From positions 93,651 through 157,650 of the forward strand of contig JANJTP010000070.1 of the NCBI GenBank assembly GCA_024711025.1: a stretch of 64,000 nt of DNA. Reading direction: 5' to 3'. The notes beneath the pieces were generated by a model. The model was given only the letters and a program-made list of their open reading frames with translations. It had not been told where the DNA came from and made no database searches. Of the stretch, positions 51,006 through 59,926 are shown piece after piece. Numbering within the stretch: position 1 is the stretch's first letter; the number at the start of each line of letters is the position of its first letter. A program made the position numbers and the translations under genes. The stretch is from Solirubrobacteraceae bacterium (GTDB lineage Bacteria > Actinomycetota > Thermoleophilia > Solirubrobacterales > Solirubrobacteraceae).

Positions 51006-52616
51006 GTGACCGATCAGCCCCGACCGACGACCGACCCCGCCCCCGGCCTCACCCGCCGGCGCGTGCTGCAGGGCTCGCTGAGCGCAGGCGGCCTAATACT
51101 GCTGCCCGGCGTACTCGCCGCATGCGGCGGCGGCGGGGGCGCGGTGAAGTCGGGCGCGACGGGCAGCCCGGCGAGCACCGCGACGCCGAGTCGCGGCGGC
51201 AGGCTGCGCGTCGGCCACGTCGGCGGTGGCACGGCCGAGACGCTCGACCCCAACAGCGGCATCGTCGGCATCGACGTCGCGCGCGCCCGCCAGCTGTACG
51301 AGCTGCTGTTCGACTTCGACGCGAAGGGCGTGCCGCAGCCGCGCCTCGCCGTGTCACTCGAGCCCGGCGCACGGCCCGATCGCTGGACGCTCACCCTGCG
51401 CGATGCGGCCTTCCACGGCGGCGAGCCGCTGACGGCGGACGACGTGCTCTACACCTGGCGGCGCATCCGCGGCAAGGCGCTGCAGTCGGCCAACGCGATC
51501 GCCGCGATCGACCTGAAGCGAACGCGCAAGGCATCGGCGACGCAGATCGACGTCGTCCTCTCGCGCCCGATCGGCGACCTCGCGTCGCTGCTCGCCCATC
51601 GTGCCTCGTTCATCATCCCGGCCGATTTCGACGACTTCGCGAAGCCGAACGGGACCGGTCCGTTCACGCTCGTCTCGTTCAAGTCGGGCGAGCGCTCGCT
51701 CATGCGCCGCAACGCCGACTACTGGGGCGAGGCGCCGTACGTCGACGAGCTCGAGCAGATCTCGATCCCCGACACGACGGCGCGCTACAACGCGCTGCAG
51801 GGCGGCCAGGTCGATGCGATCGAGGCGATCGAGTTCGCGCAGGCGCGCCAGATCGGCGACGCCGGCAACGGGCCGGTGAAGCTCGTGCGCACGCCGAACG
51901 CGTCCGCGCTGCCGACGTATATGCGGTTGGACGATGACGTCTTCGCCGATCAGCGTGTGCGTACCGCGATGCGCCTCGCCGTCGACCGCGAGCAGTCGGT
52001 GCAGGCGGCGCTGCTCGGCTACGGCTCGATCGGCAACGACCTGTTCGGCAAGGGCTATCCCTCCTACGCGGACGAGCTGCCGCAGCGCGCCTACGATCCC
52101 GAGCAGGCGAGATCGCTGCTGAAGGCGGCGGGCCAGGAGGGCCTGACGGTCAAGCTGTACACCTCGCGGGCGGTCCCGGGCATGCAGGAGGCGGCGACTG
52201 CGTACAAGCAGCAGGCGCAGGCGGCGGGCATCACGATCGATCTGCAGTCGGTGCCGGCGGCCGACTACTACAGCGAGCGCTACTACCTGAAGGTCGCGTT
52301 CGGGCAGGATCAGTGGAGCGGCTCGTTCGAGTCGACGACGCTCGACGGCCTGCTGCCCGACTCCGGCTTCAACATCACCGCGTGGGACGACGGCGTGTGG
52401 CAGCGGCGGTTCGTCGAGGCGCAGTCGATCGTCGACGCCGATGAGCGCAACACGGTCTACCAGGAGCTGCAGCAGCCGCTCTACGACGACGGCGGCCTGA
52501 TCGTGTGGGGCTACGTCGACTTCCTCGACGCGGCATCGTCGAAGGTCGGTGGGATCGTCCCGAGCCCGCTGTTCAACCTCGGCTACTACGAGTTCCGAAG
52601 CTGGTGGCTGGGGTAG
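51006..52616 (+). CDS. Peptide ABC transporter substrate-binding lipoprotein (SBP family 5)
   Basis: 536 aa, GTG start with GAGAGAGGA nine bases upstream. Tat-type lipoprotein signal: LTRRRVLQGSLSAGGLILLP, then the lipobox LAAC at about 38-41, so it is probably exported by Tat and lipid-anchored outside. Mature part fits DppA/OppA: LDPNSGIVGIDVARARQLYE, YELLFDFDAKG, LTLRDAAFHGGEPLTADDVL, FNITAWDDGVW. First gene of the importer operon, right after the GntR regulator. Likely binds short peptides; ligand not predictable. Confidence 0.9.
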   Translation: MTDQPRPTTDPAPGLTRRRVLQGSLSAGGLILLPGVLAACGGGGGAVKSGATGSPASTATPSRGGRLRVGHVGGGTAETLDPNSGIVGIDVARARQLYELLFDFDAKGVPQPRLAVSLEPGARPDRWTLTLRDAAFHGGEPLTADDVLYTWRRIRGKALQSANAIAAIDLKRTRKASATQIDVVLSRPIGDLASLLAHRASFIIPADFDDFAKPNGTGPFTLVSFKSGERSLMRRNADYWGEAPYVDELEQISIPDTTARYNALQGGQVDAIEAIEFAQARQIGDAGNGPVKLVRTPNASALPTYMRLDDDVFADQRVRTAMRLAVDREQSVQAALLGYGSIGNDLFGKGYPSYADELPQRAYDPEQARSLLKAAGQEGLTVKLYTSRAVPGMQEAATAYKQQAQAAGITIDLQSVPAADYYSERYYLKVAFGQDQWSGSFESTTLDGLLPDSGFNITAWDDGVWQRRFVEAQSIVDADERNTVYQELQQPLYDDGGLIVWGYVDFLDAASSKVGGIVPSPLFNLGYYEFRSWWLG

Positions 52617-53575
52617 GGCGACACTCGCTGCGCGGCCTGATCGCGCGGCGGATCGCGATCACGGTCGGGCTGCTGTGGATCATCTCGCTGCTCGTGTTCG
52701 CGGCGACCCAAGTGCTGCCGGGCGACACGGCGAGCGCGATCCTCGGCAAGACCGCCACGCCCGAGTCGCTCGCGCAGCTGCGCGCGCAGCTCGGGCTGGA
52801 TCGGCCCGTGACCGAGCAGTACCTCGACTGGCTCGGCGGCGTCGTGAGCGGCGACCTCGGCAGATCGCTCGCCGCGGGGCTGCCGGTCGGCGAGCTGATC
52901 GGCGATCGCGTCGGCGCGACGCTCGTGCTTGCCGCCGTCACGCTCGTCCTGCTGGTACCGATCGCGCTGGCGCTCGGCGTGCTGTCGGGCATGCGCCGCG
53001 ACGGCAAGCTCGACCAGCTCGTCAGCTGGCTCACGCTCGCCGGCGTCGCAGTGCCGGAGTTCGTGACCGGCACGCTGCTGGCCCTGCTGCTCGCGACGTG
53101 GCTCGGCTGGCTGCCGGCGGTCTCGTTGATCCCGCCGGGCGAGTCGCCGCTCGCGCACCCGCAGTTCATGGTGCTGCCGGTGCTGACGCTGCTCGTCGCC
53201 GGGCTCGCCTCGACGGTGCGGCTGGTGCGGGTCGGCGTCGCGGAGGCAGCCGAAAGCGGCTACACGGAGATGGCGCGGCTGAGCGGGATCTCGGAGCGCC
53301 GCGTCGTGCGCCGCTGGGTGCTGCCGAACGCGCTCGCGGCCGGGGTGCAGGTGATCGCGCTGACGGCGCAGTGGCTCGTCGGCGGCATCGTGATCGTCGA
53401 GATGGTGTTCCAGTACCCGGGCGTCGGCCAGACGCTCGTGCAGTCGGTGCAATCGCAGGACATCCCGGTCGTGCAGGCGGTCGCGCTGATCATCGCGGCG
53501 ATCTACGTGCTGTTGAACCTGCTCGCGGATGTCGCGCTCGTGCTGCTCGTGCCGAAGCTGAGGACGCGTCGGTGA
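52604..53575 (+). CDS. Peptide ABC transporter permease (DppB-like)
   Basis: 323 aa from GTG 52604, overlapping the binding-protein gene by 13 bp. Six membrane helices and the DppB N-terminus RRIAITVGLLWIISLLVFA, then QVLPGDTA. Binding_prot_dependent EAA loop: EMARLSGISERRVVRRWVLP NA. A conserved GDLGRSL precedes the second helix. Forms the membrane channel with the next gene. No other in-frame start nearby fits better. Confidence 0.87.
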   Translation: MAGVGRHSLRGLIARRIAITVGLLWIISLLVFAATQVLPGDTASAILGKTATPESLAQLRAQLGLDRPVTEQYLDWLGGVVSGDLGRSLAAGLPVGELIGDRVGATLVLAAVTLVLLVPIALALGVLSGMRRDGKLDQLVSWLTLAGVAVPEFVTGTLLALLLATWLGWLPAVSLIPPGESPLAHPQFMVLPVLTLLVAGLASTVRLVRVGVAEAAESGYTEMARLSGISERRVVRRWVLPNALAAGVQVIALTAQWLVGGIVIVEMVFQYPGVGQTLVQSVQSQDIPVVQAVALIIAAIYVLLNLLADVALVLLVPKLRTRR

Positions 53576-54402
53576 GCGCCGTCGCCGCGCCGCGCAGCCA
53601 GCTCGCCGGCCACCGTGTCGGCCAGTTCGCCCTCGCGCTGCTCGCCGCGCTGCTGCTGGTCGTCGCGCTGGGTCCGCTGCTGGCGCCGGACGGCCCGAGC
53701 GAGATCGTCGGAGCTCCCTTCAGCGCCCCGTCGGCCACGCATCCGCTCGGCACCGACTACCTCGGCCGTGACGTGCTGAGCCGTGTCCTCAACGGTGGTC
53801 GGAGCGTTGTCTTCTACGCGCTGCTGGCGATGGCGACGGCGTACACCGTCGGCGGCCTGGCCGGTCTCGTCGCCGGCCTGCGCGGCGGTTTCACGGACGC
53901 CGCGCTGATGCGCCTGATGGACGTCGTGCTTGCGTTCCCGCCGATCCTGCTGCTGCTCGTGCTCGCGGCCGGCACGGGCGGCTCGACGGCGATCCTCGTC
54001 GCCGGCGTCGCGCTCGTGAACGTGCCCGGGATCGCCCGCGTCGTGCGCGCCGCGACCGCCGAGGTCGCGACGAAGGGCTACGTCGAGGCCGCCGTCGCGC
54101 GTGGCGCGCGCACGCCGTCGATCCTCGCCCGCGATGTGCTGCCGAACATCGCCTCGACCGTCGCGGCCGACGCCGGCACCCGCTTCGCGATCTCGATCCT
54201 GCTCGCGGCGGCGATGAACTTCCTCGGCGTCGGGATCGAGCCGCCTTCGCCGGACTGGTCCGTGATGATCACCGAGAACCGCAGCGGCCTGACGCTGCAG
54301 CCGTGGGCGCTGGCGGCGCCCGCGCTGCTGCTGGCAGCGCTGACCGTGACCGTCAGCGTCGTCGCCGACGTGCTGACACGCGAGCGCCGGAGCGCACGGT
54401 GA
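53572..54402 (+). CDS. Peptide ABC transporter permease (DppC-like)
   Basis: 276 aa, GTG start overlapping the previous stop by 4 bp. DppC features: HPLGTDYLGRDVLSRVLNGG (the HxLGTDxxGRDxxSR signature), then helices and the EAA loop YVEAAVARGARTPSILARDV. It ends with ALAAPALLLAALTVTVSVVA. Second channel subunit; coupled by GTGA at both ends to its neighbours, so the operon is very tightly packed. Confidence 0.88.
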   Translation: MSAVAAPRSQLAGHRVGQFALALLAALLLVVALGPLLAPDGPSEIVGAPFSAPSATHPLGTDYLGRDVLSRVLNGGRSVVFYALLAMATAYTVGGLAGLVAGLRGGFTDAALMRLMDVVLAFPPILLLLVLAAGTGGSTAILVAGVALVNVPGIARVVRAATAEVATKGYVEAAVARGARTPSILARDVLPNIASTVAADAGTRFAISILLAAAMNFLGVGIEPPSPDWSVMITENRSGLTLQPWALAAPALLLAALTVTVSVVADVLTRERRSAR

Positions 54403-56147
54403 GCGACGCGCTGCGGATCGAGGGGCTGTGCGTGACGACGGCCGGCGGCGAGCCGATCGTCGACGACGTGGCGCTGCGCGTCGGCGGCGGCGAGATCGTC
54501 GCGCTCGTCGGCGAGTCGGGCAGCGGCAAGACGACCTGCGGGCTCGCCGCGCTGGGATTCGCGCGCGACGGGGCGCGCATCGCCGCCGGCAGCATCCACG
54601 TCGGTGGTCGCGAGCTGCTGACGCTGCAGGAGCGCGAGCTGCGCGGCGTGCGCGGCCGCCATGTCTCCTACGTGTCGCAGAACCCCGACGCGGCCCTGAA
54701 CCCCGCGATGCGCGTCGGCGACCACCTGCGCGAGCTGCTGCGCGCGCACGGGCAGCCGCGCACGGACGCCGTCGTGGCGGGCGCGCTGGAGCGCGTGCAC
54801 CTGCCCGGCGAGCGCGCCTTCCAGCGCCGCTACCCGCACCAGCTCTCCGGCGGTCAGCAGCAGCGGCTCGCGATCGCGCTCGCGCTCGCCTGCGGCCCGA
54901 CCGTCGCGGTGATGGACGAGCCCACGACCGGTCTCGACGTCGTCACCCAGGCGCGCATCCTCGACGAGGTCAAGCGGTTGCGCGACGAGAGCGACCTCGG
55001 CGTGCTGTACATCTCGCACGACCTCGCCGCGGTCTCGTCGATCGCGGACCGCATCGTCGTCATGTACGCGGGCCGTATCGTCGAGGACGGACCGGCCGCA
55101 CCGCTGCTCGCGCGTCCGCGCCACCCCTACACGCGCGGGCTGCTCGCCTCTGTGCCGGACCATCGCGCGCCGCGCCGCCTGCGCGGGATCGCCGGCGCGG
55201 TGGCGGCGGTCGGAGAGCGGCCCGCGGGCTGCAGCTTCGCGCCGCGCTGCGAGCTGGCGACGGACGCCTGCCGTGCCGCGGTGCCGCCGCTCCGCGCCGT
55301 CGACGCGACGCGCAGCGTGCGCTGCATCCACACCGCCGAAGTCCCGCCGCCGCCGGCCGAGCCGCTGCCGGCGCGTGCGCAAATCGACGGCGCGGCGATG
55401 CTGGAGGTGCGCGACCTGCACGTGGCGTTCGGTGAGGGCGTCGTCGCCGCCGAGCACGTCTCATTCGCGGTGGCGCGCGGCGAGTGCCTCGCGCTCGTCG
55501 GCGAGTCGGGCAGCGGCAAGACGACGATCGCACGCTGTGTTGCGGGCCTGCACGCACCCGACCGGGGCGCGATCGCGCTCGACGGCGCACCGCTGGCGGC
55601 GCTCGCGCGCGGACGCACGCGAGAGCAGCGCCGCCGCCTGCAGATCGTCTTCCAGAACCCATTCGCGTCGCTCAACCCGCGCGAACGGGTCGTCGACGGG
55701 GTCGCGCGGCCACTGCGCGAGCTGGGCGGCTCGCGCGCCGACGCGCTGCGCGCCGCGCATGAGATGCTCGAACGTGTGCGGCTGCCGAGAGGGCTGGCTG
55801 CCAGCCGCCCGGCCGAGCTGTCGGGCGGCGAGCTGCAGCGCGTCGCGATCGCGCGCGGGCTCGTCGTCGATCCCGAGTTGCTGCTGTGCGACGAGATCAC
55901 CTCCGCGCTCGACGTCTCCGTGCAGGCGGCGGTGCTCGACCTGCTCGGTGAGCTGCGCGCGGAGCTGGGGCTGACGCTCCTCTTCATCACGCACGACCTC
56001 GGAGTCGTGGCAGCGATCGCCGACCGAGTGCTGGTACTGCGCGACGGCTGCGTCGTCGAGCAAGGCGGGGTCGACGCGGTCGTCACCGCGCCGGCAGAGC
56101 AGTACACGCGCACGCTCGTCGCGGCCGCGCCGAGCGTCGGCGGCTGA
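54399..56147 (+). CDS. Fused peptide ABC transporter ATPase (DppD-DppF in one chain)
   Basis: 582 aa with two complete ATP-binding domains. First: Walker A GESGSGKTT (about 38-46), signature LSGGQQQRLAIALALA, Walker B VAVMDEPTTGLD. Oligopeptide C-terminal Cys-rich region (CSFAPRCELATDACRAAVPP), an iron-sulfur-like motif of Dpp ATPases. Second, from about residue 333: GESGSGKTTIARCVAGL, LSGGELQRVAIARGLV, LLLCDEITSALD. Most Dpp/Opp importers use two separate ATPases; here both are joined. GTG start overlaps the permease stop by 4 bp. Last gene of the operon. Confidence 0.9.
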   Translation: MSDALRIEGLCVTTAGGEPIVDDVALRVGGGEIVALVGESGSGKTTCGLAALGFARDGARIAAGSIHVGGRELLTLQERELRGVRGRHVSYVSQNPDAALNPAMRVGDHLRELLRAHGQPRTDAVVAGALERVHLPGERAFQRRYPHQLSGGQQQRLAIALALACGPTVAVMDEPTTGLDVVTQARILDEVKRLRDESDLGVLYISHDLAAVSSIADRIVVMYAGRIVEDGPAAPLLARPRHPYTRGLLASVPDHRAPRRLRGIAGAVAAVGERPAGCSFAPRCELATDACRAAVPPLRAVDATRSVRCIHTAEVPPPPAEPLPARAQIDGAAMLEVRDLHVAFGEGVVAAEHVSFAVARGECLALVGESGSGKTTIARCVAGLHAPDRGAIALDGAPLAALARGRTREQRRRLQIVFQNPFASLNPRERVVDGVARPLRELGGSRADALRAAHEMLERVRLPRGLAASRPAELSGGELQRVAIARGLVVDPELLLCDEITSALDVSVQAAVLDLLGELRAELGLTLLFITHDLGVVAAIADRVLVLRDGCVVEQGGVDAVVTAPAEQYTRTLVAAAPSVGG

Positions 56148-56370
56148 GCGCGCACGCCGATCGAGTCGTCCGCAGGCGCCCCAGGCGAGTGACACCGGTC
56201 TTCCATGTGCGACCGACCGGTTCTGCCGTTGAGCGTGACTGTTCAGGTCGGGCAGGGCGCAGGCGTCGGGCGACGAGCCGCCGCCCACTCGACGCGACGG
56301 ACGCGCGCACGCGTCCGCGGGCGTCCGGGCGGCGCATCGAGCGCCGCCGAGCCGCGTCGGGGATAGCGCG

Positions 56371-56376
56371 TAGGAT
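56371..56376 (+). promoter_or_regulatory. Leaderless-type -10 box TAGGAT for the ferritin gene
   Basis: TAGGAT ends six bases before the ATG at 56383. The rest of the 235-bp gap after the ABC operon shows no gene. Confidence 0.45.
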
Positions 56377-56382
56377 GCGCGC

Positions 56383-56910
56383 ATGCCCGCCCAGCCCTTC
56401 CTCGACAAGCTCCAGGAGCAGATCGCTTACGAGTTCGGCGCCCACCAGCAGTACGTCGCGAACGCCGTCTACTTCGACGCCCAGACGCTCCCGCGCCTCG
56501 CCGCGTTCTTCTACGCGCAGGCGCTGGAGGAGCGGGACCACGCGATGATGATGGTCCAGTACCTGCTCGATCAGGGCATCGACCCGATCATCCCCGGTGT
56601 GGATGCGCCGCGCTGCTCGTTCGACGACATCGTCGCTCCGGTGCAGCTCGCGCTCGACCAGGAGCGCCGCGTGACCGACCAGATCAACACGCTGGCCGCG
56701 ACGGCCCGCGATCACGGCGACTACGCGAGCGAGAACTTCATGCAGTGGTTCATCAAGGAGCAGGTCGAGGAGGTCTCCTCGATGTCGGACCTGCTGACCG
56801 TCGTCGAGCGCGCGCGCCAGAACCCGCTGCTCGCCGAAGACTGGCTCGCTCGCGAGAAGTCGGGCGGCGAGGCCCCGGACCCGACCGCGCCGCCGCCCGC
56901 CGGCGCCTGA
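56383..56910 (+). CDS. Non-heme ferritin
   Basis: 175 aa, four-helix ferritin fold. Residues align with E. coli FtnA numbering: Glu17 (YEFGAHQQY), Glu49/Glu50 and His53 (ALEERDH), Glu94 (ALDQERRV), Glu126, Gln127 and Glu130 (FIKEQVEE). All ferroxidase A/B and nearby C-site ligands are therefore present, and no heme-binding Met of bacterioferritin is seen. It oxidises and stores iron in a 24-subunit shell in the cytoplasm. Preceded by a leaderless-type promoter; no Fur-like box is evident. Confidence 0.9.
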   Translation: MPAQPFLDKLQEQIAYEFGAHQQYVANAVYFDAQTLPRLAAFFYAQALEERDHAMMMVQYLLDQGIDPIIPGVDAPRCSFDDIVAPVQLALDQERRVTDQINTLAATARDHGDYASENFMQWFIKEQVEEVSSMSDLLTVVERARQNPLLAEDWLAREKSGGEAPDPTAPPPAGA

Positions 56911-56930
56911 GCGCGCGCCCGCGCGGGCGC

Positions 56931-57401
56931 TCAGGAATCGCTGCGCAGGTTGCGTAGGAAGTGGTGCGAGGCGATTCGCAGACCGTGGTTGAGATAGAGC
57001 CGATGCGCGTCGGCACGCTCCGGTCCGACGCCTGAGTCGAGATGTAGCTGACCGCAGCCGAGCCGGGTGCCCTCGTCGATGAGCCACGAGAGCAGCGCTC
57101 CGCCATGCCCGCGCCCGCGATGCTCGGGCAGCGTCGAGAGGTCGTCCACGTACAGCGCGCGGCCCCACGCGAGGTGGTTGACGACGCGAAAGCCGGCGAC
57201 GGCAACGGCCTCCGTCCCGCTCCGCTCGAAGGCGCCGAGCAGCCGGTATCCCTCGGGTCGCTGCACGTCGTCGACATGGCGCGAGAACGCCGCGGCGTCA
57301 CCGATCCTGGGACGCAGCGCGAGCATCGCCCGCCACGCCGCCGCGCCGTCGCCGACGGCGATCTCGCGCAGCTCGTGCGATCCGCCGCCGTGGGTGCTCA
57401 T
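56931..57401 (-). CDS. GNAT-family N-acetyltransferase
   Basis: 156 aa from ATG 57401. GNAT fold with acetyl-CoA motif A in LPEHRGRGHGGALLSWLI (R/Q-xx-G-x-G/A), preceded by beta strands ALYVDDLSTLPE, and the C-terminal HLDSGVGPERADAHRLYL, NHGL. The ATG overlaps the stop of the MoaD-MoaE gene by 4 bp (ATGA), so it is translationally coupled to molybdopterin synthase, an unexpected pairing with no known link. Substrate unknown. Confidence 0.82.
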   Translation of the reverse strand: MSTHGGGSHELREIAVGDGAAAWRAMLALRPRIGDAAAFSRHVDDVQRPEGYRLLGAFERSGTEAVAVAGFRVVNHLAWGRALYVDDLSTLPEHRGRGHGGALLSWLIDEGTRLGCGQLHLDSGVGPERADAHRLYLNHGLRIASHHFLRNLRSDS

Positions 57402-58069
57402 GCGCCCGCTTCGGGAGTCGTCCCCTCGACCCAGTGACGCTCGCCGCCGGCGACCTCGACCTTCCAGATCGGCGTGCTCGCCTTCATCCGGTCGATCATC
57501 TCGCGTGCGCCGAGGAATGCCTCGGGACGGTGCGGCGCGCTCGCCGCGACGATGACGCTCGGCTCGCCGAGCGGCACGGCGCCGACGCGGTGCTCGGCGG
57601 CGGCGGCGCACAGCCCGTGCGTCGCGATCGCCTCGGCGACGATGCCACGCATCGACTCGAGCGCCATCTCCTGATAGGCCTCGTACTCGAGCAGGTCGAC
57701 CTCGCGCGTCACGCCGGAGAAGGTCACGATCGCTCCGGCCCTCGAGTCGCCGACGCGAGCCACGAGCGCGTCGAGCGACAGCGGCTCGGCGAGGATCGCG
57801 ACGTGCGCGAGCCCTGCCGTGGGTCGGGAGGGGTCCGGCGCCCCGCCGGAGACGGGTGGGATCAGCGCCAGCTCGTCGCCGGCGGCGAGCAGGGTCTGCT
57901 CGGCCGCGTAGTCGCGGTTGACCGCCATGACGCACGGGATCCCGGACGTAACGTCGTCGAGCGCCGCGAGCGCATCGGCGACGCGGGCGCCCTCCGGCAG
58001 CTCGAGCTCGACGACGTCGCGTCCTGCGCGCTCGCGCAGCATCGCGAAGAGGCGCACGCTGACGTTCAT
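57398..58069 (-). CDS. Molybdopterin synthase, MoaD-MoaE fusion
   Basis: 223 aa. Residues ~1-80 are MoaD (VSVRLFAMLRERAGRDVVEL, then DELALIPPVSGG), ending in the Gly-Gly that must be free to carry thiocarboxylate. Residues ~90-223 are MoaE: GAIVTFSGVTREVDLLEYEA, AEHRVGAVPLGEPSVIVAAS, APHRPEAFLGAREMIDRMK, and TPIWKVE with the catalytic Lys pair. Such fusions (MoaX in mycobacteria) are cleaved after the Gly-Gly to release MoaD. No other moa or moe gene is in the window. ATG at 58069 lies seven bases after TACCGT. Confidence 0.87.
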   Translation of the reverse strand: MNVSVRLFAMLRERAGRDVVELELPEGARVADALAALDDVTSGIPCVMAVNRDYAAEQTLLAAGDELALIPPVSGGAPDPSRPTAGLAHVAILAEPLSLDALVARVGDSRAGAIVTFSGVTREVDLLEYEAYQEMALESMRGIVAEAIATHGLCAAAAEHRVGAVPLGEPSVIVAASAPHRPEAFLGAREMIDRMKASTPIWKVEVAGGERHWVEGTTPEAGA

Positions 58070-58076
58070 GGCCGTG

Positions 58077-58082
58077 ACGGTA
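58077..58082 (-). promoter_or_regulatory. Leaderless-type -10 box TACCGT (minus strand)
   Basis: TACCGT ends seven bases before the MoaD-MoaE ATG at 58069. A second TACCGT serves the divergent mutase gene 60 bp away. Confidence 0.45.
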
Positions 58083-58141
58083 GCCGACGCCGGCTCGCGG
58101 CGGCGAGCGGTGCGGCGCCGCCGCGCCGGCGGCTGCGCCGG

Positions 58142-58147
58142 TACCGT
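58142..58147 (+). promoter_or_regulatory. Leaderless-type -10 box TACCGT (plus strand)
   Basis: TACCGT ends seven bases before the mutase ATG at 58155. Identical hexamer and spacing to the divergent MoaD-MoaE promoter. Confidence 0.45.
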
Positions 58148-58154
58148 TTTCGGG

Positions 58155-59774
58155 ATGGCCACCTCGGAACAGGACGAGCACCTCACGATCGCCCCGATCG
58201 TCGGCGCTGAGGACCCCCGGCACTTCACCGACTCGGGGATCGAGATCCGCGCGCTCTACACCGAGGACGATCTGCCCGACGATGTTCGGCTGGGCGCTCC
58301 CGGCGAGTTCCCGTACACGCGCGGGGTTCACCGCGAGATGTTCCGCAAGCAGCTCTGGACGATGCGCCAGTACGCCGGCTACGCGAGCGCCAAGGAGAGC
58401 AACGAGCGCTACCGCTACCTGCTCTCGCGCGGCGGCACGGGGCTGTCGATGGCGTTCGACCTGCCGACGCAGCTCGGCCTCGACTCCGACAACCCGCGCT
58501 GCCTGGGCGAGGTCGGCCGAACCGGCGTCGCGATCGACACGATCGACGACATGCGCACCGCGTTCGACGGCATCCCGCTCGACCGCGTCTCGACGTCGAT
58601 GACGATCAACGCACCCGCCGCGGTGCTCCTGATGCTCTACGACCTCGTCGCCGAGGAGCAGGGGGTGCCGAGCGAGCAGCTGCGCGGCACGACCCAGAAC
58701 GACGTGCTCAAGGAGTACATCGCCCGCGGCAACTACATCTACCCGCCGGGACCGACGATGCGGCTGACCACCGACATCTTCGAGCATTGCAGGGCGCATA
58801 TCCCGAAGTGGAACACCATCTCGATCTCCGGCTATCACTTCCGCGAGAAGGGCTGCTCGGCGGTCCAGGAGGTCGCGTTCACGCTCTGCTCGGGCATCGC
58901 GTACGTGCAGGCGGCGGTCGATCACGGCCTCGACGTCGACGAGTTCGCCCCGCGCCTGGCGTTCTTCTTCAACGGCCACAACAACGTCTTCCAGGAGGTC
59001 GCGAAGTTCCGCGCCGCGCGGCGGATGTGGGCGACGATCATGCGCGATCGGTTCGGCGCGCAGAGCCCCAAGTCGCTGATGCTGCGGTTCCACACGCAGA
59101 CCGGCGGCGTGACGCTCACGGCGCAGCAGCCGGAGAACAACATCGTGCGCGTCGCCCTGCAGGGCTTCGCGGCGGTCTGCGGCGGTACGCAGTCGCTGCA
59201 CACGAACGGCTTCGACGAGGCCCTCGCCCTGCCGACCGAGCGCGCGGCAAAGATCGCTCTGCGCACGCAGCAGATCCTCGCCGCCGAGTCCGGCGCCACC
59301 GACACCGTCGACCCGTTCGCCGGCTCCTACTTCGTCGAGGCGCTGACCGAGGAGATCGAGACGCGCGCGCGAGAGCTGATCGCGAAGGTCGACGAGCTCG
59401 GCGGCTCGGTCAACGCGATCGAGTTCATCACGAACGAGATCGACGAGTCGGCCTGGGGCTACCAGGAGCGCTACCGAATCGGGCAGGACGTGGTCGTCGG
59501 CGTCAACGCCTACGTCGAGGACGAGGTGGAGGTACCGGACCTGCTGCGCGTCGACCCCGAGTCCGAGCGCGAACAGGTCGAGCGGCTGCGCGCGTTCAAG
59601 GCCGACCGCGACCAACGGCTCGTCGAGAGCCGCCTGGAGGAGCTGCGCGGCGCCGCCCGCGGCACCGACAACCTGCTGCCGTTCATCCGCCAGGCGCTGA
59701 AGGACCGCTGCTCGATGGGTGAGGTCTGCGGCGCGATGCAGGACGTCTTCGGGCGCTACCAGCCGCGGATGTAG
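58155..59774 (+). CDS. Acyl-CoA mutase large subunit (methylmalonyl-CoA mutase type)
   Basis: 539 aa TIM-barrel substrate domain without the C-terminal cobalamin-binding domain, as in two-subunit acyl-CoA mutases; the B12 subunit must be encoded elsewhere. TMRQYAGYASAKESNERYRY keeps the Tyr of methylmalonyl-CoA mutases where isobutyryl-CoA mutases carry Phe, and NYIYPPGPTMRL keeps an Arg near the expected carboxylate-binding position. Also FHTQTGGVTLTAQQPENNIV and NGFDEALALPTERAAKIALR, TQQ. Interconverts methylmalonyl-CoA and succinyl-CoA if the assignment is right. No MeaB chaperone nearby. Leaderless-type start. Confidence 0.85.
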   Translation: MATSEQDEHLTIAPIVGAEDPRHFTDSGIEIRALYTEDDLPDDVRLGAPGEFPYTRGVHREMFRKQLWTMRQYAGYASAKESNERYRYLLSRGGTGLSMAFDLPTQLGLDSDNPRCLGEVGRTGVAIDTIDDMRTAFDGIPLDRVSTSMTINAPAAVLLMLYDLVAEEQGVPSEQLRGTTQNDVLKEYIARGNYIYPPGPTMRLTTDIFEHCRAHIPKWNTISISGYHFREKGCSAVQEVAFTLCSGIAYVQAAVDHGLDVDEFAPRLAFFFNGHNNVFQEVAKFRAARRMWATIMRDRFGAQSPKSLMLRFHTQTGGVTLTAQQPENNIVRVALQGFAAVCGGTQSLHTNGFDEALALPTERAAKIALRTQQILAAESGATDTVDPFAGSYFVEALTEEIETRARELIAKVDELGGSVNAIEFITNEIDESAWGYQERYRIGQDVVVGVNAYVEDEVEVPDLLRVDPESEREQVERLRAFKADRDQRLVESRLEELRGAARGTDNLLPFIRQALKDRCSMGEVCGAMQDVFGRYQPRM

Positions 59775-59885
59775 GGGGGGTCGCCGCGAGGCGGTGGGGG
59801 TGGTGGGGGTGGTGGGTTTGGTGCCGCCGGCGTAACGGCGTCCCCCGACGCCGTGGCGCCGCCGACGCAACGGCATCCCCCGACG

Positions 59886-59925
59886 CGGCTGCAGTTCCTC
59901 AGGTATGGGCCGGGTTTCTGCAGCC
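59886..59925. repeat. 40-bp hairpin repeat, copy 3
   Basis: CGGCTGCAGTTC, core CTCAGGTATG, TTTCTGCAGCC. Between the mutase 3' end and the convergent AbiEi-DUF559 gene. Nearest relative is copy 2. Confidence 0.85.
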
Positions 59926-59926
59926 A

